The translations under genes and the position numbers were made by a program. Source: Candidatus Colimonas fimequi (GTDB lineage Bacteria; Bacillota; Clostridia; Peptostreptococcales; Anaerovoracaceae). From it: 11,504 nt of DNA. Where the stretch lies: positions 1 to 11,504 of the forward strand of contig JAGHTQ010000170.1 in the NCBI GenBank assembly GCA_018065295.1, read 5' to 3'. This document shows, piece after piece, positions 1 through 7,358 of the stretch. Numbering within the stretch: the first letter of the stretch is position 1; every line of letters begins with the position of its first letter. The notes under the pieces are model-generated. The model was not told the origin of the DNA, ran no database searches, and saw only the letters and a list, made by a program, of their open reading frames with translations.

Positions 1-341
1 TACCATGCTCTCAGATGAATTGCAGTTGCAGCAACGAGAGTGATCCATCCGTATTCCCCTGAATATGTACGATGAATATCAGTAAACTCATAGCCTTCTG
101 GCTTCACGTCAGTGTCAATCAGGAAGAAATTCATATCGTCAACCGCGAAGAGATAAGTAGCATTCTCTGTGTTTACGCCAAGAGGTGCAAGCTCAGCAAA
201 AGTTGGATACTTAACGGCATCACCATCAGGCTTAACAAGAAGCAGATTTCTGCTATCCATAATTACAGCCATATCCTCAGGCTGTGCAGTTAAATTCTTA
301 TACTGATTATAAAAAACATGTGGAGCTATGTCCTGAATCAT
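1..341 (-). CDS. nudC: NAD(+)/NADH diphosphatase, N-terminal part (cut by window edge)
   Basis: The first 113 codons read MIQDIAPHVFYNQYKN... and end at ...ATAIHLRAW. This is the N-terminal region of the NudC-type nudix hydrolases, which split NAD(H) into NMN(H) and AMP in the cytoplasm. The opening MIQDIAPHxF, the block YLFAVDDMNFFLI (about 63-75) and the TAIHLRAW segment just before the expected zinc-ribbon cysteines match what I know of clostridial members. The zinc ribbon and the nudix box lie beyond the left edge and cannot be seen. The ATG (341-339) overlaps the TGA of the upstream transporter gene in an ATGA arrangement, so the start is well placed and translation is probably coupled. 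It is the last visible gene of the bcd-etfBA operon. Confidence 0.85.
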   Translation of the reverse strand, partial: MIQDIAPHVFYNQYKNLTAQPEDMAVIMDSRNLLLVKPDGDAVKYPTFAELAPLGVNTENATYLFAVDDMNFFLIDTDVKPEGYEFTDIHRTYSGEYGWITLVAATAIHLRAW

Positions 342-1741
342 TTCTTAGGTCCCCCTTTGTGTTGTGTATTTCCACGCTGTACGGACATGAAGATGCCGGC
401 AATCAGCATTGCTGTGAAGATGAAAAATGCCATGTGCATTGTCTTCAGGAGCTGATCTGGCTCTGTCTCGTAGAGCGAAATGTTGCCAATATTCATTGAA
501 ACTACCAGTGTGATTACAGCCATCGAGAATGACTGACCAGTAGTTCTTACAGCTGATAGCAGTGAGTTGGTAACTCCGAATTTTGACGGTGGTACGCATC
601 CCATAACGATATTGGTATTAGGCGATGAGAACAGTGCAGTACCTACGCCAGCCATGCAAAGGAACAAGCAAACTGCAATCATCGATGTATGATAGCTGGC
701 AAATCCGAAGAACAGAAGGGTCATTGTACTGAGAATGAGACCACCTGTTACCAGCTTGTATGCTGCAACCTTATCGCTTAGTTTACCCATCTTCGGTGAA
801 AGTACAGCCATGAACAGTGGCTGTGAAATCAGGATAAATCCTGCAATCTGTGATGAGAATCCCATTACTACCTGCAGATAAATTGATACCAGATAGCTGA
901 GAGCGAATGTTGTGCTGTAGTGGAAGAACGCAGTGATGTTGGACAGAGTAAATACCTTGTTCTCTGCGAAAAGTCTTACGTCCATCATCGGATTATCCAC
1001 TGACAATTCTGCGCGAACGAATGCAATAGCAAGAATCAGTCCTGCTACCATGAACGCCCAACCCAGCTTAGATGAATTAAGGGTTGTCAGGCCGTAGATC
1101 AGGCAGCTTACCATGAATATATAAAGGATGTTGCCCTTCACATCCTGAGCGAATTTCTTAGTCTTAATAGGTTCCTTGTCGACACCGCGCAGTGCGTTGA
1201 AGAGAGCGAATGCACCCATAAGTCCGGCGAAGACGAATACCCCTCTCCAGCTGAAGTGGGTATTGATAATACCTCCGAGAACTGGGCCAAGTGAAAGGCC
1301 CAGGTAAGTACCGGATGTAACAATACCGATAGTCTGACCTCTTCGCTCCGGTGGGAATGCGCTCAGTGCAATTGGCACGTTAGTGGCGAATATCATGGAT
1401 GCGCCCAGTGACTGAATAGCACGGACTGCGATGATCATCCAGCCTTTAGTACAGAATAATGCCAGACCGCATGTAATGATGAATATGGAAACGCCTGTAA
1501 GCAAAAGGGTTCTATGACTTGTGCTATCTGCAATTTTGCCCATTGGCACGGAGAATGCAGCGACTACTATTGTATAGATTGAAATGATCCAGCCTACGGA
1601 TGTAGCGCCCAGATGAAAATAATCACCCATGGCTGGAACGCTAAGTGTCAGTGCACTTCCGGCGAAAGATGTGATAAAAGCCGTGCTCATGGCAGCCATA
1701 AGCACGGTATTCTGTTTTTTAGTGTTCTTAACCTTCTCCAT
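338..1741 (-). CDS. MFS transporter, drug:H+ antiporter type (DHA2/EmrB-QacA-like)
   Basis: This 467-residue integral membrane protein has the marks of the major facilitator superfamily. Motif A is at 68-77 (GKIADSTSHR). The antiporter motif C is in the fifth helix at 144-158 (GTYLGLSLGPVLGGI), which is typical of proton-driven efflux. Hydrophobic stretches run along almost the whole chain, and length and pattern suit the 14-helix DHA2 group better than the 12-helix DHA1 group, though helices were not counted by program. The start follows the etfA stop by 24 bp with a GGAG ribosome site 9 nt ahead. Its TGA overlaps the ATG of the nudC-like gene. The substrate is unknown. Its place behind bcd-etfBA suggests export of a product or intermediate of that metabolism rather than a classic drug, but this is inference. 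Confidence 0.85.
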   Translation of the reverse strand: MEKVKNTKKQNTVLMAAMSTAFITSFAGSALTLSVPAMGDYFHLGATSVGWIISIYTIVVAAFSVPMGKIADSTSHRTLLLTGVSIFIITCGLALFCTKGWMIIAVRAIQSLGASMIFATNVPIALSAFPPERRGQTIGIVTSGTYLGLSLGPVLGGIINTHFSWRGVFVFAGLMGAFALFNALRGVDKEPIKTKKFAQDVKGNILYIFMVSCLIYGLTTLNSSKLGWAFMVAGLILAIAFVRAELSVDNPMMDVRLFAENKVFTLSNITAFFHYSTTFALSYLVSIYLQVVMGFSSQIAGFILISQPLFMAVLSPKMGKLSDKVAAYKLVTGGLILSTMTLLFFGFASYHTSMIAVCLFLCMAGVGTALFSSPNTNIVMGCVPPSKFGVTNSLLSAVRTTGQSFSMAVITLVVSMNIGNISLYETEPDQLLKTMHMAFFIFTAMLIAGIFMSVQRGNTQHKGGPKK

Positions 1742-1765
1742 TATCTCTATCTCCGTAGAGTAAAT

Positions 1766-2845
1766 TTATTTAGTGATATATTCGTCCCAGTGCTCGATAA
1801 GTTCAGGAACTACTTCATAAAGGTCACCTACGATGCAGTAGTCTGCAATCTCGAAAATAGGAACGTCCTTATCAGTGTTAATCGCGATGATAGTCTCGGA
1901 GTTCTCAATACCAGCCAGGTGCTGGATAGAACCTGAGATGCCGCATGCGATGTAGATTCTTGGACGAACGATAGTACCAGTCTGACCGATCATCAGTGAT
2001 TCGTCGATCCAGCCGGCATCGATAGGTGCGCCTGATGTTGCAACAACGCCGCCAATCTTATCAGCAAGTTTCTGCAAAAGTTCAAAGCCTGATGCATCAC
2101 CAAGGCCTCTTCCGCCAGCAACGATAATCTCGGCGTCAGCAAGCGCAACGCCGTCAGCAGCATCAACTGTTTTGCCCTTAACAGTAACGCGAATATCTTC
2201 GGCAGTGATGCCTGCATTAACAGCAACGATTTCGCCAGTAGCAGCAGGATCCTTCTGAAGAGAATCCATAACTCCAGGACGAACTGTAGCCATCTGTGGC
2301 TTAGTCTTAGGGCAAACCATAGTTGCCATCAGCTTGCCGCCAAATGAAGGCTTAGTCTGCTTGAGAAGCACGTCGTCAAGGTCCAGAGTGCTTGGATCAA
2401 GCATAGTCTCAGCCTGAGCGTATGCGATATAATCGTCAGCCTTAATGTCAAGGCGTGTGCAGTCAGCTGTAAGTCCAAGACCCAGACGAGCTGCGATTCT
2501 TGGCGCCAGGTCACGTCCCTGAGGAGTAGCTCCGTAGAGGACGATGTCCGGGTTATATTCAGTGATAGCTGCGCAAACAGCCTTAGTGTATCCGTCAGTT
2601 GTGTAGTTAGTCAGATTTTCGTCAGCAATAACGTAAACCTTCTTAGCGCCGTAGGCGATAGCGTCCGCTGCGGCTTGGCGTGAGTCTTCTTCATTTCCGG
2701 CAACTACCGCGCAAAGGGTATTGTCGCCATCCATATCCTTCACCAGTCTAGTTCCTTCACCCAGGAGCTGTGCTGATGCTGGTGCGAGTACGCCGTCATT
2801 CTGCTCTGCGAAAACCCAGAGATCTCTGTATGTCTTATCTGTCAT
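1766..2845 (-). CDS. etfA: Electron transfer flavoprotein, alpha subunit
   Basis: This 359-residue EtfA binds FAD in its C-terminal domain and passes electrons between the EtfB flavin and the acyl-CoA dehydrogenase. The C-terminal FAD domain is clear: IGQTG near 286-290, GISGSIQHLAG near 302-312, then AINTDKDVPIFEIADY and VGDLYEVVPEL. The N-terminal WVFAEQ-DG block is of the clostridial type. The reading frame opens further at a GTG (2854), but that GTG lies inside the AGGAGG ribosome site (2859-2854). The ATG at 2845, 8 nt after AGGAGG, is the better start (MTDKTYRDLWVF...). The ribosome site overlaps the etfB stop, so the two subunits are probably co-translated. Residue 272 is Gly (SGAPID), where most EtfA proteins have the conserved Arg of an SRxxVD motif; this may change the flavin potential. 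Confidence 0.95.
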   Translation of the reverse strand: MTDKTYRDLWVFAEQNDGVLAPASAQLLGEGTRLVKDMDGDNTLCAVVAGNEEDSRQAAADAIAYGAKKVYVIADENLTNYTTDGYTKAVCAAITEYNPDIVLYGATPQGRDLAPRIAARLGLGLTADCTRLDIKADDYIAYAQAETMLDPSTLDLDDVLLKQTKPSFGGKLMATMVCPKTKPQMATVRPGVMDSLQKDPAATGEIVAVNAGITAEDIRVTVKGKTVDAADGVALADAEIIVAGGRGLGDASGFELLQKLADKIGGVVATSGAPIDAGWIDESLMIGQTGTIVRPRIYIACGISGSIQHLAGIENSETIIAINTDKDVPIFEIADYCIVGDLYEVVPELIEHWDEYITK

Positions 2846-2853
2846 CTCCCGCA

Positions 2854-2859
2854 CCTCCT
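2854..2859 (-). promoter_or_regulatory. Ribosome binding site that fixes the etfA start
   Basis: On the minus strand AGGAGG sits 8 nt before ATG 2845. It overlaps both the TAG stop of etfB (2860-2858) and the alternative GTG start (2854-2852). A ribosome site cannot easily serve a start codon that overlaps it, so the ATG is preferred. Confidence 0.8.
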
Positions 2860-3664
2860 AAATTATTCTCTTATCCTTAAGTGCTGCCAGCAGATTAGCT
2901 GCCTGCTCAGCACCTGATTCGCCTTCAACGAACATGCCGCCCTTGCCCTTCTTAAGAGGGAATGAGCTGATTACTACAGAAGGTGATCCAGCAAGGCCCA
3001 CGCTATCAGCATCAAGACCTAAGTCTTCGATGTTCCATGAAGTAATTTTCATAGGAGCGAAAACGTTGTGCATGTGTGGATATCTTGGCTGGTTCAGATC
3101 CTTGATTGCAGTAACAAGGCAAGGAGTGTTAACTTCAACTTCTTCGTGATATCCTTCCAGCTTACGGCTGATAGTAACAGTCTTCATGTCTTCTGAAATC
3201 TCAAATGATGAAGCGTATGTTACCTGAGGAATATCCAGTCTCTCAGCAAGCTGTGGACCTACCTGAGCTGTGTCACCGTCAGTTGCTTCTCTACCTGCGA
3301 AAACAAGTGAGATTTCACCGTTATCAGCAGCCCATTTCTCGATAGCAGTCTTAAGAACTGTTGAAGTAACGAATGTGTCCGAACTTGCAAGCGCGATATC
3401 GTTAATGAGGATACCTTCATCAGCGCCCTTAGCGATGGCTTCGAAGAGAACTTCTTCTGCCTGAGGAGGTCCCATTGTAACTACTGTGATATATACGTCG
3501 TCGTGCTTATCTTTAATCTTGAGTGCTTCTTCAAGAGCGTTAGCGTCATCTGCGTTGAGAACGCCAGGGACGCCTTTGCGAATAATTGATCCAGTCTTAG
3601 GGTCAATGCGCACCAGGTCGCTGTCGGGAACCTGCTTAGCGCATACGATAATATTAAATGCCAT
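2858..3664 (-). CDS. etfB: Electron transfer flavoprotein, beta subunit
   Basis: This 268-residue EtfB is the partner of EtfA in the soluble flavoprotein heterodimer. It opens MAFNIIVCAKQVPDSDLVRIDPKTG, the usual beta-subunit start. It carries the nucleotide-binding signature GREATDGDTAQVGPQLAE at 124-141, which is conserved in clostridial EtfB proteins. In the Bcd/Etf complexes described from clostridia and Acidaminococcus, the beta-subunit FAD takes electrons from NADH and bifurcates them between crotonyl-CoA and ferredoxin. The adjacent bcd makes that role plausible here, but bifurcation cannot be proved from sequence. The start has an AGGGAG site 6 nt upstream, and the gap to bcd is 16 bp. 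Confidence 0.95.
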   Translation of the reverse strand: MAFNIIVCAKQVPDSDLVRIDPKTGSIIRKGVPGVLNADDANALEEALKIKDKHDDVYITVVTMGPPQAEEVLFEAIAKGADEGILINDIALASSDTFVTSTVLKTAIEKWAADNGEISLVFAGREATDGDTAQVGPQLAERLDIPQVTYASSFEISEDMKTVTISRKLEGYHEEVEVNTPCLVTAIKDLNQPRYPHMHNVFAPMKITSWNIEDLGLDADSVGLAGSPSVVISSFPLKKGKGGMFVEGESGAEQAANLLAALKDKRII

Positions 3665-3680
3665 GTCTGTCTCCCTTCAG

Positions 3681-4817
3681 CTAAATGAATTTACTTGAAA
3701 TAACTAACTTCTGAACTTCTGATGTGCCTTCGTAAATCTCAGTTACCTTGGCATCTCTCATCATACGTTCAACAGGGTAATCCTTAGAGAATCCATAGCC
3801 AGCCATGAACTGTACGCATCTTGTTGTAACTCTCATTGCAGTCTCTGCAGTGTGGAGCTTACACATTGATGCGAATTCACTGTATGGAAGACCTCTCTGC
3901 TTCAAGTCGATAGCGTGGTAGATAAGGCCACGTGATGCTTCGATTTCAGTCTTCAGTTCAGCCATCTCGAATGTGAGTGCCTGCATTCTAGTCAGCGGTC
4001 CGCCAAACTGCTTACGGGTCTTAAGATATGTAAGCGCTTCTTCGAATGCTCCCTCAGCAATGCCCAAAGCCTGTGCAGCGATACCGATACGGCCACCATC
4101 GAGAGTCTGCATTGCAATCTTGAAACCCTGACCTTCTTTGCCAACGAGACGATCCTTAGGGATGCGGCAGTTCTTGAATGTCAGGTTAACAGTTGATGAT
4201 GCGCAGATACCCATCTTGCGCTGGTTTTCGCCGATGAAGAAACCTTCATCTTCTCTCTCAACGATGAACGCTGAAATACCCTTGTTCTTCTTTGACTTAT
4301 CAGTCATGGCGAATACAAGAAAAACGTCGGCAGGACCGCCGTTAGTGATTAATGTCTTGATGCCGTTGAGAACGTATTCGTCGCCATCAAGAACGGCCTT
4401 TGTTTCCTGCTTGGCAGAGTCAGTTCCCGCATTAGGTTCAGTTAATGCAAAAGCGCCAAGTTTCCTGCCAGCTGCCATATCTGGAATGTATTTTCTTCTC
4501 TGCTGCTCTGTACCGAAGTGAAAAATTGGCCAAGTTACAAGTGAGATGTGTGCAGAGCAGATTACTGCTGTTGTTGCACATACCTTGCCCAGTTCTTCGA
4601 TTGCAAGATAGTATGAGAGCAGGTCGCCGCCAGCGCCGCCGTATTCTCTAGGAACTGGAAGTCCCATGAGACCCATCTTGCCCATCTTCTCTACAGTTTC
4701 ATGTGGGAATCTATGATTCTCGTCGATTTCTGCAGCGATAGGTTTAACCTCATTCTCTGCAAACTTACGGATTGTCTTAACAACAAATTCTTGTTGTTTG
4801 TTCAGTTCAAAATTCAT
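3681..4817 (-). CDS. bcd: Short-chain acyl-CoA dehydrogenase, butyryl-CoA dehydrogenase type
   Basis: This 378-residue FAD enzyme interconverts a saturated short-chain acyl-CoA and its 2-enoyl-CoA. Visible landmarks are the FAD/substrate strand AFALTEPNAGTD (about 122-132), RKQFGGPLTRMQ (about 268-279) and the C-terminal EIYEGTSEVQ, with the likely catalytic base Glu363. The ORF extends upstream to an ATG at 4880, but those 21 extra residues cover a dyad and lack a ribosome site. The ATG at 4817 follows AGGAGG by 5 nt and gives MNFELNKQQEFV, the normal N-terminus. As first gene of bcd-etfB-etfA it probably acts with that flavoprotein. No crotonase, 3-hydroxyacyl-CoA dehydrogenase or thiolase gene is in view, so the true substrate (butyryl, branched or aryl acyl-CoA) is open. 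Confidence 0.92.
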   Translation of the reverse strand: MNFELNKQQEFVVKTIRKFAENEVKPIAAEIDENHRFPHETVEKMGKMGLMGLPVPREYGGAGGDLLSYYLAIEELGKVCATTAVICSAHISLVTWPIFHFGTEQQRRKYIPDMAAGRKLGAFALTEPNAGTDSAKQETKAVLDGDEYVLNGIKTLITNGGPADVFLVFAMTDKSKKNKGISAFIVEREDEGFFIGENQRKMGICASSTVNLTFKNCRIPKDRLVGKEGQGFKIAMQTLDGGRIGIAAQALGIAEGAFEEALTYLKTRKQFGGPLTRMQALTFEMAELKTEIEASRGLIYHAIDLKQRGLPYSEFASMCKLHTAETAMRVTTRCVQFMAGYGFSKDYPVERMMRDAKVTEIYEGTSEVQKLVISSKFI

Positions 4818-4864
4818 TGAAGCCTCCTGAAAATTAGCACGATAATTATTCATAAATCTTAAAC

Positions 4865-4884
4865 TGGAGTGCGCTATCACTCCA
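4865..4884. promoter_or_regulatory. Dyad in the bcd leader, possible operator or leader hairpin
   Basis: TGGAGTG and CACTCCA form a perfect 7-bp inverted repeat around a 6-bp centre (CGCTAT). It lies 48-67 bp upstream of the bcd start, between that start and a TAATAT that could be a -10 box on the minus strand (4894-4889); the matching -35 is weak. No T-run follows, so it is not an obvious terminator. It may bind a regulator of the bcd-etf operon or fold in the mRNA leader. Confidence 0.5.
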
Positions 4885-4926
4885 CTTTATATTAAAGCAC
4901 TCTGACCCCTAAAAAACAAGGAATAG

Positions 4927-4938
4927 ATTGCATACAAT
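4927..4938. promoter_or_regulatory. Small imperfect dyad upstream of the hydratase promoter
   Basis: ATTGCATACAAT is a 12-bp dyad with one mismatched pair. It ends 11 bp before the -35 box of the hydratase promoter and lies between the two divergent transcription units. Position and form would suit a regulator half-site pair, but such short dyads arise by chance. Confidence 0.25.
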
Positions 4939-4949
4939 TGCGAGATAAA

Positions 4950-4979
4950 TTGACTCATAGATGTTGAATTTTGTATAAT
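4950..4979 (+). promoter_or_regulatory. Sigma-A type promoter of the hydratase gene
   Basis: TTGACT (4950-4955) and TATAAT (4974-4979) are separated by 18 bp, one more than optimal. Five of six and six of six bases match the vegetative consensus. The -10 box ends 26 bp before the ATG at 5006, leaving a very short leader that holds the AGGAGG site (4993-4998). Confidence 0.75.
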
Positions 4980-5005
4980 TATTTATGCATATAGGAGGTG
5001 CAATC

Positions 5006-7291
5006 ATGAAATTATATGAAAACGGAATTTACCTGGTAAATGGTAACGAAATTATAGAAGATAACGGCGATGCTGCTGCTAAATTAGCGCAGAAGGGTAT
5101 TGCTGTAGATAAGGCTGAAGCGGCTAAGGGAACAATGGCTTATGGCATCCTGAATGCACATAACACTTCAGGCAACATGGACAAACTCCAGATTAAGTTT
5201 GACAAGATGACATCACACGACATCACTTTCGTTGGTATCATCCAGACTGCTAGAGCATCAGGTCTTGAGAAGTTCCCAATTCCTTACGTTCTGACTAACT
5301 GCCACAACAGCTTATGTGCTGTAGGCGGAACTATCAACGAAGATGACCACATGTTTGGCCTTTCATGTGCTAAGAAGTACGGCGGAGCATACGTTCCTCC
5401 TCATCAGGCAGTAATCCACCAGTATGCTAGAGAAATGCTGGCAGAAGCTGGCGGCATGATCCTGGGCTCAGACTCACATACTAGATACGGAGCACTGGGT
5501 ACAATGGCAATGGGCGAAGGTGGCCCAGAACTGGTTAAGCAGCTGCTCAATCAGACTTATGACATCAACATGCCTGGCGTAGTTGCTATTCACATGACAG
5601 GAGCACCAGTTCCTGGCGTAGGTCCTCAGGACGTAGCACTTGCTATTATCGGCGCTGTATTTAAGAACGGATACGTTAACAACAAGGTAATGGAATTCGT
5701 AGGCCCTGGCGTTGCATCAATGAGTGCAGACTTCAGAATCGGCGTTGACGTAATGACTACAGAAACAACATGTCTCTCATCAATTTGGGTAACAGATGAG
5801 AACGTTGAAGAATGGTATGCTATTCACGGCAGATTAGGAGCATACAAGAAGATGGCACCTGCAGACGTAGCATATTATGATGGATGCGTAGAGATCGACC
5901 TGAGCGCCATCAGACCAATGATCGCTATGCCTTTCCACCCATCAAACACATACACTATCGAAGACGTTCAGAAGAACCTGAAGGACGTTCTTGCAGACGT
6001 AGAGCAGAGAGCTCTTGTTAGCCTTGACGGTCAGGTTGAATATTCACTTAAGGATAAGGTTAGAAACGGCAAGCTTTATGTAGAACAGGGAATCATCGCT
6101 GGCTGCGCTGGCGGCGGATTCGAGAACATCTGCGCTGCTGCTGATATCCTTGAAGGCAAGTACATCGGCGCTGACGAATTCACTCTCAGCGTATATCCTG
6201 CAAGTACTCCAGTATACATGGAACTGCTCAAGAACGGTGCTGCAATGAAGATCCTCCAGTCAGGCGGCGTTATGAAGACAGCATTCTGCGGTCCATGCTT
6301 CGGTGCTGGCGATACTCCAGCTAACAATGCATTCTCAATCAGACACTCAACTAGAAACTTCCCTAACAGAGAAGGTTCTAAGCTGCAGAACGGTCAGATT
6401 TCTTCAGTAGCTCTCATGGACGCACGTTCAATCGCAGCAACAGCTGCTAACAAGGGTTACCTGACTTCAGCAACAGAAATGGATTGCGAAATCAAGACTC
6501 CTAAGTATTTCTTCGATGCTAGCATCTACGAAAACAGAGTATTCGACAGCAAGGGAGTTGCTGCTCCAGAAACAGAGATCAAGTTCGGACCTAACATTAA
6601 GGACTGGCCAGCAATGAGCGCACTGCCAGAGAACATGTTCCTGAAGGTTGTAGCAGAAATTCACGACCCAGTAACAACAACAGACGAACTGATTCCATCA
6701 GGCGAAACTTCATCATACAGATCAAACCCTCTGGGTCTTGCAGAGTTCACTCTCAGCCGTAAGGATCCTTCATATGTTGGCAAGGCTAAGGAAGTTCAGA
6801 AGGCACAGAAGGCTCTGGAAGCTGGCGAATGTGCTGGTGAAGCATTCCCAGAACTGAGACCTTACGTTCATAAGACTAAGGAGAGCTACCCACATCTGAA
6901 CCACGACAACTTCGGCGTTGGCTCAACAATCTTTGCAGTTAAGCCTGGCGACGGTTCAGCAAGAGAACAGGCTGCATCATGCCAGAAGGTTCTCGGCGGA
7001 TGGGCTAACATCGCTAACGAATATGCGACTAAGAGATATAGATCAAACCTGATCAACTGGGGTATGGTACCATTCCTCATCCCAGCAGGCGACCTGCCAT
7101 TTAAGAACGGCGACTATCTCTTCATCCCAGAAATTCGCAACGCTATCATTAACAAGCTGACTGAGATTCAGGCATTCGTAATTGACCTTGAAGAAGGCCT
7201 TAAGCCATTCACTCTCAATCTCGGCGAACTCACTGACGATGAGAGAGAAATCATTCTGAAGGGCTGCTTGATTAACTACAATAGAGTATAA
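5006..7291 (+). CDS. Aconitase-superfamily hydratase (YbhJ-like)
   Basis: This 761-residue protein has the full aconitase layout. GSDSHT is at 154-159, and the three [4Fe-4S] cysteines are at C367 (GCAGGG), C428 and C431 (CGPC), with spacing C-x60-C-x2-C like aconitase. The C-terminal swivel domain carries GDGSAREQAA at 648-657 and NLINWGMVPF. By motif alignment the catalytic Ser and Arg of aconitase correspond to S651 and R653, while the second Ser of the GSSRE motif is Ala652. Size and sequence suit the YbhJ group of hydratases, whose substrate is not established. It probably dehydrates or isomerises a hydroxy-acid in the cytoplasm. The start at 5006 has AGGAGG 7 nt before it; the alternative ATG at 4985 lies upstream of that site and is rejected. 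It is divergent from bcd and stands alone before a terminator. Confidence 0.88.
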   Translation: MKLYENGIYLVNGNEIIEDNGDAAAKLAQKGIAVDKAEAAKGTMAYGILNAHNTSGNMDKLQIKFDKMTSHDITFVGIIQTARASGLEKFPIPYVLTNCHNSLCAVGGTINEDDHMFGLSCAKKYGGAYVPPHQAVIHQYAREMLAEAGGMILGSDSHTRYGALGTMAMGEGGPELVKQLLNQTYDINMPGVVAIHMTGAPVPGVGPQDVALAIIGAVFKNGYVNNKVMEFVGPGVASMSADFRIGVDVMTTETTCLSSIWVTDENVEEWYAIHGRLGAYKKMAPADVAYYDGCVEIDLSAIRPMIAMPFHPSNTYTIEDVQKNLKDVLADVEQRALVSLDGQVEYSLKDKVRNGKLYVEQGIIAGCAGGGFENICAAADILEGKYIGADEFTLSVYPASTPVYMELLKNGAAMKILQSGGVMKTAFCGPCFGAGDTPANNAFSIRHSTRNFPNREGSKLQNGQISSVALMDARSIAATAANKGYLTSATEMDCEIKTPKYFFDASIYENRVFDSKGVAAPETEIKFGPNIKDWPAMSALPENMFLKVVAEIHDPVTTTDELIPSGETSSYRSNPLGLAEFTLSRKDPSYVGKAKEVQKAQKALEAGECAGEAFPELRPYVHKTKESYPHLNHDNFGVGSTIFAVKPGDGSAREQAASCQKVLGGWANIANEYATKRYRSNLINWGMVPFLIPAGDLPFKNGDYLFIPEIRNAIINKLTEIQAFVIDLEEGLKPFTLNLGELTDDEREIILKGCLINYNRV

Positions 7292-7299
7292 GAAGCGAA

Positions 7300-7312
7300 G
7301 CGCGTTTCGCGC
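7300..7312 (+). other. Short GC-rich hairpin after the hydratase gene
   Basis: GCGCG-TTT-CGCGC is a perfect 5-bp stem with a 3-nt loop, 8 bp after the hydratase stop and 9 bp before the main terminator. It has no T-run of its own. It may protect the 3' end or be incidental. Confidence 0.35.
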
Positions 7313-7321
7313 ATAAGATAA

Positions 7322-7344
7322 GGGCTCCGAATCGGAGCCCTTTT
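7322..7344 (+). terminator. Rho-independent terminator of the hydratase gene
   Basis: GGGCTCCG (7322-7329) pairs with CGGAGCCC (7333-7340) around AAT and is followed by TTTTC. It ends 14 bp before the stop of the convergent minus-strand gene. On that strand the stem is followed by the weaker TTATCTTAT, so it may also end the opposing transcript. Confidence 0.9.
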
Positions 7345-7358
7345 CTAGTGCGCTTATT

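Noticed and set aside
4138..4521. 127-codon plus-strand ORF inside the acyl-CoA dehydrogenase gene
   Set aside because: It is antisense to a well-supported gene, has no family resemblance and no ribosome site worth noting; the same holds for other overlapping frames.
4818..4880. N-terminal extension of the acyl-CoA dehydrogenase to the ATG at 4880
   Set aside because: No ribosome site precedes it, it overlaps the leader dyad, and the family N-terminus begins at the ATG at 4817 behind AGGAGG.
4985..5005. Earlier start (ATG 4985) for the hydratase
   Set aside because: It lies upstream of the AGGAGG site that serves ATG 5006 and only 6 bp after the -10 box.
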